Shown here in pieces: positions 27,301 through 38,560 of a DNA stretch of 64,000 nucleotides (position 1 is the stretch's first letter; every line of letters starts with the position of its first letter). The stretch lies in contig JAUIMM010001415.1 in NCBI GenBank assembly GCA_031769625.1, positions 246,924 through 310,923 of the forward strand, in the 5' to 3' direction. The position numbers and the translations under genes were made by a program. This DNA comes from Taudactylus pleione (lineage: Eukaryota; Chordata; Amphibia; Anura; Myobatrachidae). Under the pieces are notes generated by a model. The model did no database searches and was not told where the DNA came from. It worked only from the letters and a program-made list of their open reading frames with translations.

Positions 27301-27995
27301 TGCGCTTTTGTTGTTTCCTTTGGTTTCAATGCATTTTGGCCTAAAACGAGCATTTGCTGTTTTCTCTTAAATGCAACATGGGAGAAAAACCATTTCACAT
27401 CACATTTGTGGGTCTTGGTCTTCAACACAATCTGTGAAATTTTGAGCTGTCTGTGTTTGCTACAAGAGGAGATATCGCAAAGAATGCGCTTTTGTTGTTT
27501 CCATTGGTTTCAATGCATTTTGGCCTAAAACGAGCATTTGCTGTTTTCTCTTAAATGCAACATTAGAGAAACACCATTTCACATAACATTTGTGGGTCTT
27601 GGTCTTCAACACATTCGGTGAAATTTTGAGCTGTCTGTGTTTGATACAAGAGGAGATATCGCGAAGTATGGGTTTTTGCTGTTTCCATTGGTTTCAATGC
27701 ATTTTGGCCTAAAACGAGCATTTGCTGTTTTCTCTTAAACACAACATGGGAGAAAAACCATTTCACATCACATTTGTGGGTCTTGGTCTTCAACACAATC
27801 TGTGAAATTTTGAGCTGTCTGTGCTTGCTACAAGAGGAGATATCGCAAAGAATGCGCTTTTGTTTTTTCCATTGGTTTCAATGCATTTTTGCTTAAAACG
27901 AGCATTTGCTGTTTTCTATTAAATGCAACATTAGAGAAACACCATTTCACATCACATTTGTGGGTCTTGGTCTTCAACACATTCTGTGAAATTTT
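24317..27995 (+). repeat. Block A HOR copy 7, 20 monomers (3,679 bp)
   Basis: Near 24,630 a monomer with the GCAGCTTGGG variant continues directly into one carrying CATAAGG. In copies 2, 4 and 8 a further monomer separates them, so one monomer has been lost in register. The tail (27,162 to the next marker) is standard at 834 bp. GCATTTGCTCTTTTC near 24,593 is private. Confidence 0.8.
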
Positions 27996-30900
27996 GAGCA
28001 GTCTGTGCTTTATACAAGAGGAGATATCGCGAAGTATGGGTTTTTGCTGTTTCCAATGGTTTCAATGCATTTTGGCCTAAAACGAGCATTTGCTGTTTTC
28101 TCTTAAACACAACATGGGAGAAAAACCATTTCACATCACATTTGTGGGTCTTGGTCTTCAACACAATCTGTGAAATTTAGAGCTGTATGTGTTTGCTACA
28201 AGAGGAGATATCACAAAGAATGTGCTTTTGTTGTTTCCATTGGTTTCAATGCATTTTGGCCTAAAATGAGCATTTGCTGTTTTCTCTTAAATGCAGCTTG
28301 GGAGAAAAACCATTTCACATAACGTTTGTGGGTCTTGGTCTTCAACACACTCTGTGAAATTTTGAGCTGTCTGTGCTTGCTACAAGAGGAGATATCACAA
28401 AGTATGCACTTTTGTTGTTTCCATTGGTTTCAATGCAGTTTGCCTAAAACGAGCATTTGCTTTTTTCTCTTAAATGCAGCATGGGAGAAAAACCATTTCA
28501 CATAAGGTTTGTGGGTCTTGGTCTTCAACACATTCTGTGAAATTTTGAGCTGTCTGTGTTTGCTACAAGAGGAGATATCACAAAGAATGCGCTTTTGTTG
28601 TTTCCATTGGTTTCAATGCATTTTGGCCTAAAACGAGCATTTGCTGTTTTCTCTTAAATGCAACATTAGAGAAACACCATTTCACATAACATTTGTGGGT
28701 CTTGGTCTTCAACACATTCTGTGAAATTTTGAGCTGTCTGTGTTTGCTACAAGAGGAGATATCGCGAAGTATGGGTTTTTGCTGTTTCCATTGGTTTCAA
28801 TGCATTTTGGCCTAAAACGAGCATTTGCTGTTTTCACTTAAATGCAGCATGGGAAAAAATCCATTTCACATCACGTTTGTGGGTCTTGGTCTTCAACACA
28901 TTCTGTGAAATTTTGACCTGTCTGTGTTTGCTACAAGAGGAGATATCACAAAGTATGCGCATTTGTTGTTTCCATTGGTTTCAATGCATTTTGGCCTAAA
29001 ACGTGCATTTGCTGTTTTCTCTTAAACGCAACATGGGAGAAAAAGCATTTCACATCACATTTGTGGGTCTTGGTCTTCAACACAATCTGTGAAATTTTGA
29101 GCTGTCTGTGCTTGCTACAAGAGGAGATATCACAAAGTATGCACTTTAGTTGTTTCCATTGGTTTCAATGCATTTTGCCTAAAACGAGCATTTGCTGTTT
29201 TCTCTTAAATGCAGCATGGGAGAAAAACCATTTCACATCTGGTTTGTGGGTCTTGGTCTTCAACATATTCTGTGAAATTTTGAGCTGTCTGTGTTTGCTA
29301 CAAGAGGAGATATCACAAAGTATGCGCATTTGTTGTTTCCATTGGTTTCAATGCATTTTGGCCTAAAACGAGCATTTGCTGTTTTCTCTTAAACGCAACA
29401 TGGGAGAAAAACAATTTCACATCACATTTGTGGGTCTTGGTCTTCAACACAATTTGTGAAATTTTGAGCTGTCTGTGCTTGCTACAAGAGGAGATATCAC
29501 AAAGTATGCGCTTTAGTTGTTTCCATTGGTTTCAATGCATTTTGGCCTAAGACGAGCATTTGCTGTTTTCTCTTAAACGCAACATGGGAGAAAAAACATT
29601 TCACATCACATTTGTGGGTGTTGGTCTTAAACACAATCTGTTAAATTTTGAGCTGTCTGTGTTTGCTACAAGAGGAGACATCACAAAGAATGCGCTTTTG
29701 TTGTTTCCATTGGTTTCAATGCATTTTGGCCTAAAACGAGCATTTGCTGTTTTCTCTTAAATGCAACATTAGAGAAACACCATTTCACATAACATTTGTG
29801 GGTCTTGGTCTTCAACACATTCTGTGAAATTTTGAGCTGTCTGTGCTTGCTACAAGAGGAGATATCACAAAGTATGCACTTTTGTTGTTTCCATTTGTTT
29901 CAATGCATTTTGGCCTAAAACGAGCATTTGCTGTTTTCACTTAAATGCAGCTTGGGAGAAAAACCATTTCACATCACGTTTGTGGGTCTTGGTCTTCAAC
30001 ACATTCTGTGAAATATTGAGCTGTCTGTGTTTGCTACAAGAGGAGATATCACAAAGTATGCGCATTTGTTGTTTCCATTGGTTTCAATGCATTTTGGCCT
30101 AAAACGTGCATTTGCTGTTTTCTCTTAAACGCAACATGGGAGTAAAAGCATTTCACATCACATTTGTGGGTCTTGGTCTTCAACACAATCTGTGAAATTT
30201 TGAGCTGTCTGTGCTTGCTACAAGAGGAGATATCACAAAGTATGCGCTTTAGTTGTTTCCATTGGTTTCAATGCATTTTGGCCTAAGACGAGCATTTGCT
30301 GTTTTCTCTTAATCGCAAAATGGGAGAAAAACCATTTCACATCACATTTGTGGGTGTTGGTCTTAAACACAATCTGTGAAATTTTGAGCTGTCTGTGTTT
30401 GCTACAAGAGGAGATATCACAAAGAATGTGCTTTTGTTGTTTCCATTGGTTTCAATGCATTTTGGCCTAAAATGAGCATTTGCTGTTTTCTCTTAAATGC
30501 AACATGGGAGAAAAAGCATTTCACATCACATTTGTGGGTCTTGGTCTTCAACACATTCTGTTAAATGTTGAGCTGTCTGTGTTTGCTACAAGAGGAGATA
30601 TCACAAAGTATGCGCTTTTGTTGTTTCCATTGGTTTCAATGCATTTTGGCCTAAAATGAGCATTTGCTGTTTTCTTTTAAATGCAAACTGGGAGAAAAAC
30701 CATTTCACATCACATTTGTGGGTCTTCGTCTTCAACACAATCTGTGAAATTTTGAGCTGTCTGTGTTTGCTACTAGAGGAGATATCACAAAGTATGCGCT
30801 TTTGTTGTTTCCTTTGGTTTCAATGCATTTTGGCCTAAAACGAGCATTTGCTGTTTTCTCTTAAATGCAACATGGGAGAAAAACCATTTCACATCACATT

Positions 30901-31489
30901 TGTGGGTCTTGGTCTTCAACACAATCTGTGAAATTTTGAGCTGTCTGTGTTTGCTACAAGAGGAGATATCGCAAAGAATGCGCTTTTGTTGTTTCCATTG
31001 GTTTCAATGCATTTTGGCCTAAAACGAGCATTTGCTGTTTTCTCTTAAATGCAACATTAGAGAAACACCATTTCACATAACATTTGTGGGTCTTGGTCTT
31101 CAACACATTCTGTGAAATTTTGAGCTGTCTGTGTTTGATACAAGAGGAGATATCGCGAAGTATGGGTTTTTGCTGTTTCCATTGGTTTCAATGCATTTTG
31201 GCCTAAAACAAGCATTTGCTGTTTTCTCTTAAACACAACATGGGAGAAAAACCATTTCACATCACATTTGTGGGTCTTGGTCTTCAACACAATCTGTGAA
31301 ATTTTGAGCTGTCTGTGCTTGCTACAAGAGGAGATATCGCAAAGAATGCGCTTTTGTTTTTTCCATTGGTTTCAATGCATTTTTGCTTAAAACGAGCATT
31401 TGCTGTTTTCTATTAAATGCAACATTAGAGAAACACCATTTCACATCACATTTGTGGGTCTTGGTCTTCAACACATTCTGTGAAATTTT
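27996..31489 (+). repeat. Block A HOR copy 8, 19 monomers (3,494 bp)
   Basis: This is the last complete block A copy and nearly identical to copies 2 and 4. It has the common GAGCATTTGCTG near 29,379 where those two have GAGCATGTGCTG. A private CCAATGGTTTC near 28,053 replaces CCATTGGTTTC. All of it is plain satellite. Confidence 0.85.
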
Positions 31490-32050
31490 GAGCAGTCTGT
31501 GCTTTATACAAGAGGAGATATCGCGAAGAATGGGTTTTTGCTGTTTCCATTGGTTTCAATGCATTTTGGCCTAAAACGAGCATTTGCTGTTTTCTCTTAA
31601 ACACAACATGGGAGAAAAACCATTTCACATCACATTTGTGGGTCTTGGTCTTCAACACAATCTGTGAAATTTAGAGCTGTATGTGTTTGCTACAAGAGGA
31701 GATATCACAAAGAATGTGCTTTTGTTGTTTCCATTGGTTTCAATGCATTTTGGCCTAAAATGAGCATTTGCTGTTTTCTCTTAAATGCAGCTTGGGAGAA
31801 AAACCATTTCACATAACGTTTGTGGGTCTTTGTCTTCAACACACTCTGTGAAATTTTGAGCTGTCTGTGCTTGCTACAAGAGGAGATATCACAAAGTATG
31901 CACTTTTGTTGTTTCCATTGGTTTCAATGCAGTTTGCCTAAAACGAGCATTTGCTTTTTTCTCTTAAATGCAGCATGGGAGAAAAACCATTTCACATAAG
32001 GTTTGTGGGTCTTGGTCTTCAACACATTCTGTGAAATTTTGAGCTGTCTG
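31490..32050 (+). repeat. Block A HOR copy 9, truncated after about 3 monomers
   Basis: The phase marker recurs at 31,490 and the first monomers match copy 8. The copy then stops in register near 32,050, where a monomer with ACAAATGGAGAT in place of ACAAGAGGAGAT begins the next block. AAAGCATTTTGG for AATGCATTTTGG near 32,109 is also private and removes the NsiI site there. This is the A/B junction. Confidence 0.75.
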
Positions 32051-32571
32051 TGTTTGCTACAAATGGAGATATCACAAAGTATGCGCATTTGTTGTTTCCA
32101 TTGGTTTCAAAGCATTTTGGCCTAAAACGAGCATTTGCTGTTTTCTCTTAAACGCAACATGGGAGAAAAACAATTTCACATCACATTTGTGGGTCTTGGT
32201 CTTCAACATAATCTGTGAAATTTTGAGCTGTCTGTGCTTGCTACAAGAGGAGATATCACAAAGTATGCGCTTTAGTTGTTTCCATTGGTTTCAATGCATT
32301 TTGGCCTAAGACGAGCATTTGCTGTTTTCTCTTAAACGCAACATGGGAGAAAAACCATTTCACATCACATTTGTGGGTGTTGGTCTTAAACACAATCTGT
32401 GAAATTTTGAGCTGTCTGTGTTTGCTACAAGAGGAGACATCACAAAGAATGCGCTTTTGTTGTTTCCATTGGTTTCAATGCATTTTGGCCTAAAACGTGC
32501 ATTTGCTGTTTTCTCTTAAATGGAACATGGGAGAAAATGCATTTCACATCACATTTGTGGGTCTTGGTCTT

Positions 32572-33859
32572 CAACAAATTCTGTGAAATATTGAGTTGTC
32601 TGTGTTTGCTACAAGAGGAGATATCGCAAAGAATGAGCTTTTGTTGTTTCCATTGGTTTCAATGCATTTTGGCCTAAAACGAGCATTTGCTGTTTTCTCT
32701 TAAATGCAACATTACAGAAACACCATTTCACATAACTTTTGTGGGTCTTGGTCTTCAACACATTCTGTGAAATTTTGAGCTGTCTGTGTTTGATACAAGA
32801 GGAGATATCGCGAAGTATGGGTTTTTGCTGTTTCCATTGGTTTCAATGCATTTTGGCCTAAAACGAGCATTTTCATTTTTCTCTTAAACACAACATGGGA
32901 GAAAAACCATTTCACATCACATTTGTGGGTCTTGGTCTTCAACACAATCTGTGAAATTTTGAGCTGTCTGTGTTTGCTACAAGAGGAGATATCACAAAGA
33001 ATGTGCTTTTGTTGTTTCTATTGGTTTCAATGCATTTTGGCCCAAAACGAGCATTTGCTGTTTTCTCTTAAATGCAGCTTGGGAGAAAAACAATTTCATA
33101 TCACGTTTGTGGGTCTTGGTCTTCAACACATTCTGTGAAATTTTGAGCTGTCTGTGCTTGCTACAAGAGGAGATATCACAAAGTATGCACTTTTGTTGTT
33201 TCCATTGGTTTCAATGCATTTTTGCCTAAAACGAGCATTTGCTGTTTTCGCTTAAATGCAGCATGTGAGTAAAACCATTTCACATCACGTTTGTGGGTCT
33301 TGGTCTTCAACACATTCTGTGAAATTTTGAGCTGTCTGTGTTTGCTACAAGAGGAGATATCACAAAGTATGCGCATTTGTTGTTTCTATTGGTTTCAATG
33401 CATTTTGGCCTAAAACGTGCATTTGCTGTTTTCTCTTAAACGCAACATGGGAGAAAAAGCATTTCACATCACATTTGTGGGTCTTGGTCTTCAACACAAT
33501 CTGTGAAATTTTGAGCTGTCTGTGCTTGCTACAAGAGGAGATATCACAAAGTATGCGCTTTAGTTGTTTCCATTGGTTTCAATGCATTTTGGCCTAAGAC
33601 GAGCATTTGCTGTTTTCTCTTAAACGCAACATGGGAGAAAAACAATTTCACATCACATTTGTGGGTCTTGGTCTTCAACACAATCTGTGAAATTTTGAGC
33701 TGTCTGTGTTTGCTACAAGAGGAGACATCACAAAGAATGCGCTTTTGTTGTTTCCATTGGTTTCAATGCATTTTGGCCTAAAACGTGCATTTGCTGTTTT
33801 CTCTTAAATGGAACATGGGAGAAAATGCATTTCACATCACATTTGTGGGTCTTGGTCTT
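32572..33859 (+). repeat. Block B HOR copy 1, 7 monomers (1,288 bp)
   Basis: This full-length 7-monomer unit is delimited by CAACAAATTCTG. It carries TTTTCATTTTTCTC near 32,870 and the odd GCATGTGAGTAAAACC near 33,258. All seven monomers are in register with the neighbouring blocks. Confidence 0.8.
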
Positions 33860-34963
33860 CAACAAATTCTGTGAAATATTGAGTTGTCTGTGTTTGCTAC
33901 AAGAGGAGATATCGCAAAGTATGAGCTTTTGTTGTTTCCATTGGTTTCAATGCATTTTGGCCTAAAACGAGCATTTGCTGTTTTCTCTTAAATGCAACAT
34001 TACAGAAACACCATTTCACATAACATTTGTGGGTCTTGGTCTTCAACACATTCTGTGAAATTTTGAGCTGTCTGTGTTTGATACAAGAGGAGATATCGCG
34101 AAGTATGGGTTTTTGCTGTTTCCATTGGTTTCAATGCATTTTGGCCTAAAACGAGCATTTGCATTTTTCTCTTAAACACAACATGGGAGAAAAACCATTT
34201 CACATCACATTTGTGGGTCTTGGTCTTCAACACAATCTGTGAAATTTTGAGCTGTCTGTGTTTGCTACAAGAGGAGATATCACAAAGAATGTGCTTTTGT
34301 TGTTTCTATTGGTTTCAATGCATTTTGGCCCATAACGAGCATTTGCTGTTTTCTCTTAAATGCAGCTTGGGAGAAAAACAATTTCATATCACGTTTGTGG
34401 GTCTTGGTCTTCAACACATTCTGTGAAATTTTGAGCTGTCTGTGCTTGCTACAAGAGGAGACATCACAAAGTATGCACTTTTGTTGTTTCCATTGGTTTC
34501 AATGCATTTTTGCCTAAAACGAGCATTTGCTGTTTTCGCTTAAATGCAGCATGGGAGAAAAAGCATTTCACATCACATTTGTGGGTCTTGGTCTTCAACA
34601 CAATCTGTGAAATTTTGAGCTGTCTGTGCTTGCTACAAGAGGAGATATCACAAAGTATGCGCTTTAGTTGTTTCCATTGGTTTCAATGCATTTTGGCCTA
34701 AGACGAGCATTTGCTGTTTTCTCTTAAATGCAACATGGGAGAAAAACAATTTCACATCACATTTGTGGGTCTTGGTCTTCAACACAATCTGTGAAATTTT
34801 GAGCTGTCTGTGCTTGCTACAAGAGGAGATATCACAAAGAATGCGCTTTTGTTGTTTCCATTGGTTTCAATGCATTTTGGCCTAAAACGAGCATTTGCTG
34901 TTTTCTCTTAAATGCAACATTAGAGAAACACCATTTCACATCACATTTGTGGGTCTTGGTCTT
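33860..34963 (+). repeat. Block B HOR copy 2, 6 monomers (1,104 bp)
   Basis: This matches copy 1 at an offset of 1,288 bp until about 34,550. There the TTTTCGCTTAAATG monomer runs straight into one with AAAAAGCATTTC, so one monomer of copy 1 is missing. It has GGCCCATAACGAGC near 34,327 where copies 1 and 3 have GGCCCAAAACG. Confidence 0.78.
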
Positions 34964-36180
34964 CAACAAATTCTGTGAAATATTGAGTTGTCTGTGTTTG
35001 CTACAAGAGGAGATATCGCAAAGAATGAGCTTTTGTTGTTTCCATTGGTTTCAATGCATTTTGGCCTAAAACGAGCATTTGCTGTTTTCTCTTAAATGCA
35101 ACATTACAGAAACACCATTTCACATAACATTTGTGGGTCTTGGTCTTCAACACATTCTGTGAAATTTTGAGCTGTCTGTGTTTGCTACAAGAGGAGATAT
35201 CACAAAGAATGTGCTTTTGTTGTTTCTATTGGTTTCAATGCATTTTGGCCCAAAACGAGCATTTGCTGTTTTCTCTTAAATGCAGCTTGGGAGAAAAACA
35301 ATTTCATATCACGTTTGTGGGTCTTGGTCTTCAACACATTCTGTGAAATTTTGAGCTGTCTGTGCTTGCTACAAGAGGAGATATCACAAAGTATGCACTT
35401 TTGTTGTTTCCATTGGTTTCAATGCATTTTTGCCTAAAACGAGCATTTGCTGTTTTCGCTTAAATGCAGCATGGGAGAAAAACCATTTCACATCACGTTT
35501 GTGGGTCTTGGTCTTCAACACATTCTGTGAAATTTTGAGCTGTCTGTGTTTGCTACAAGAGGAGATATCACAAAGTATGCGCATTTGTTGTTTCCATTGG
35601 TTTCAATGCATTTTGGCCTAAAACGTGCATTTGCTGTTTTCTCTTAAACGCAACATGGGAGAAAAAGCATTTCACATCAAATTTGTGGGTCTTGGTCTTC
35701 AACACAATCTGTGAAATTTTGAGCTGTCTGTGCTTGCTACAAGAGGAGATATCACAAAGTATGCGCTTTAGTTGTTTCCATTGGTTTCAATGCATTTTGG
35801 CCTAAGACGAGCATTTGCTGTTTTCTCTTAAACGCAACATGGGAGAAAAACAATTTCACATCACATTTGTGGGTCTTGGTCTTCAACACAATCTGTGAAA
35901 TATAGAGCTGTCTGTGCTTGCTACAAGAGGAGATATCACAAAGAATGCGCTTTTGTTGTTTCCATTGGTTTCAATGCATTTTGGCCTAAAACGAGCATTT
36001 GCTGTTTTCACTTAAATGCAGCATGGGAGAAAAACCATTTCACATCACGTTTGTGGGTCTTGGTCTTCAACACAATCTGTGAAATTTTGAGCTGTCTGTG
36101 CTTGCTACAAGAGGAGATATCACAAAGAATGCGCTTTTGTTGTTTCCATTGGTTTCAATGCATTTTGGCCTAAAACGAGC
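34964..36180 (+). repeat. Block B HOR copy 3, partial or rearranged
   Basis: This begins with the same marker but lacks the TTTGATAC monomer, so the CATTACAG monomer near 35,103 leads directly to the GAATGTGC/TTTCTATTGG monomer. It retains the monomer lost from copy 2 near 35,460-35,640. The end grades into block C near 36,180 and is not sharply defined. Confidence 0.65.
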
Positions 36181-38013
36181 ATTTGCTGTTTTCTCTTAAA
36201 TGCAACATTAGAGAAACACCATTTCACATCACATTTGTGGGTCTTGGTCTTCAACACATTCTGTGAAATTTTGAGCTGTCTGTGTTTGATACAAGAGGAG
36301 ATATCGCGAAGTATGGGTTTTTGCTGTTTCCATTGGTTTCAATGCATTTTGGCCTAAAACAAGCATTTGCTGTTTTCTCTTAAACACAACATGGAGAAAA
36401 ATCATTTCACATCACATTTGTGGGTCTTGGTCTTCAACACAATCTGTGAAATTTTGAGCTGTCTTTGTTTGATACAAGAGGAGATATCACAAAGAATGCG
36501 CTTTTGTTGTTTCCATTGGTTTCAATGCAATTTGGCATAAAACGAGCATTTGCTGTTTTCTCTTAAATGCAACATGGGCGAAAAAGCATTTCACATCACA
36601 TTTGTGGGTCTTGGTCTTCAACACATTCTGTGAAATGTTGAGCTGTCTGTGTTTGCTACAAGAGGAGATATCGCAAAGAATGTGCTTTTGTTGTTTCCAT
36701 TGGTTTCAATGCATTTTGGCCTAAAACGAGCATTTGCTGTTTTCTCTTAAATGCAACATTAGAGAAACACCATTTTACATAACATTTGTGGGTCTTGGTC
36801 TTCAACACATTCTGTGAAATTTTGAGCTGTCAGTGTTTGATACAAGAGGAGATATCGCGAAGTATGGGTTTTTGCTGTTTCCATTGGTTTCAATGCATTT
36901 TGGCCTAAAACGAGCATTTGCTGTTTTCTCTTAAACACAACATGGGAGAAAAACCATTTCACATCACATTTGTGGGTCTTGGTCTTCAACACATTCTGTG
37001 AAATTTTGAGCTGTCTGTGTTTGATACAAGAGGAGATATCGCGAAGTATGGGTTTTTGCTGTTTCCATTGGTTTCAATGCATTTTGGCCTAAAACGAGCA
37101 TTTGCTGTTTTCTCTTAAACACAACATGGGAGAAAAATCATTTCACATCACATTTGTGGGTCTTGGTCTTCAACACAATCTGTGAAATTTTGAGCTGTCT
37201 TTGTTTGAAACAAGAGGAGATATTACAAAGAATGCGCTTTTGTTGTTTCCATTGGTTTCAATGCATTTTGGCATAAAACGAGCATTTACTGTTTTCTCTT
37301 AAAGGCAACATGGGCGAAAAAGCATTTCACATCACATTTGTGGGTCTTGGTCTTCAACACATTCTGTGAAATGTTGAGCTGTCTGTGTTTGCTACAAGAG
37401 GAGATATCGCAAAGAATGCGCTTTTGTTGTTTCCACTGGTTTCAATGCATTTTGGCCTAAAACGAGCATTTGCTGTTTTCTCTTAAATGCAGCTTGGGAG
37501 AAAAACCATTTCACATCACATTTGTGGGTCTTGGTCTTCAACACATTCTGTGAAATGTTGAGCTGTCTGTGTTTGCTACAAGAGGAGATATCGCAAAGAA
37601 TGTGCTTTTGTTGTTTCCATTGGTTTCAATGCATTTTGGCCTAAAATGAGCATTTGCTGTTTTCTCTTAAACGCAACATGGGAGAAAAAGCATTTCACAT
37701 CACATTTGTGGGTCTTGGTCTTCAACACAATCTGTGAAATTTTGAGCTGTCTGTGCTTGCTACAAGAGGAGATATCACAAAGTATGCGCTTTAGTTGTTT
37801 CCATTGGTTTCAATGCATTTTGTCCTAATACAAGCATTTGCTGTTTTCTCTTAAATGCAACATGGGAGAAAAACCATTTCACATCACATTTGTGGGTGTT
37901 TGTCTTAAACACAATCTGTGAAATTTTGAGCTGTCTGTGTTTGCTACAAGAGGAGATATCACAAAGAATGCGCTTTTGTTGTTTCCATTGGTTTCAATGC
38001 ATTTTGGCCTAAA

Positions 38014-38560
38014 ATGAGCATTTGCTGTTTTCTCTTAAATGCAACATGGGAGAAGAAGCATTTCACATCACATTTGTGGGTCTTGGTCTTCAACACATTC
38101 TGTGAAATGTTGAGCTGTCTGTGTTTGCTACAAGAGGAGCTATCACAAAGTATGCGCTTTTGTTGTTTCCATTGGTTTCAATGCATTTTGGCCTTAAACG
38201 AGCATTTGCTGTTTTCTCTTAAATGCAACATGGGAGAAAAACCATTTCACATCACATTTGTGGGTCTTCGTCTTCAACACAATCTGTGAAATTTTGAGCT
38301 GTCTGTGTTTGCTACTAGAGGAGATATCACAAAGTATGCACTTTTGTTGTTTCCATTGGTTTCAATGCATTTTGGCCTAAAACGAGCATTTGCTGTTTTC
38401 TCTTAAATGCAGCATGGGAGAAAAACCATTTCACATCAGGTTTGTGGGTCTTGGTCTTCAACACATTCTGTGAAATTTTGAGCTGTCTGTGTTTGCTACA
38501 AGAGGAGATATCACAAAGTAGGCGCATTTGTAGTTTCCATTGGTTTCAATGCATTTTGGC
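38014..38560 (+). repeat. Block C segment, copy 1 of a 4,047-bp-spaced pair
   Basis: Three monomers with distinctive variants (GAGGAGCTATCAC, GGCCTTAAACG, CTACTAGAGG, GTAGGCGCATTTGTAG) recur at 42,061-42,607, exactly 4,047 bp or 22 monomers downstream. The combination of rare variants shows shared descent of the segment. Confidence 0.75.

Larger units (their letters stand above)
32051..36180 (+). repeat. Block B, short HOR of 6-7 monomers
   Basis: The same 184-bp monomer continues in phase but with a different, shorter HOR. Private markers recur about 1,288 or 1,104 bp apart: CAACAAATTCTG (32,572; 33,860; 34,964), ATTACAGAAAC (near 32,710; 33,998; 35,103), TTTCTATTGGTTTC (near 33,016; 34,304; 35,225) and TTTTCGCTTAAATG (near 33,246; 34,533; 35,455). 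None of these marks block A, so B was amplified separately. Boundaries are good to about one monomer. Confidence 0.8.
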
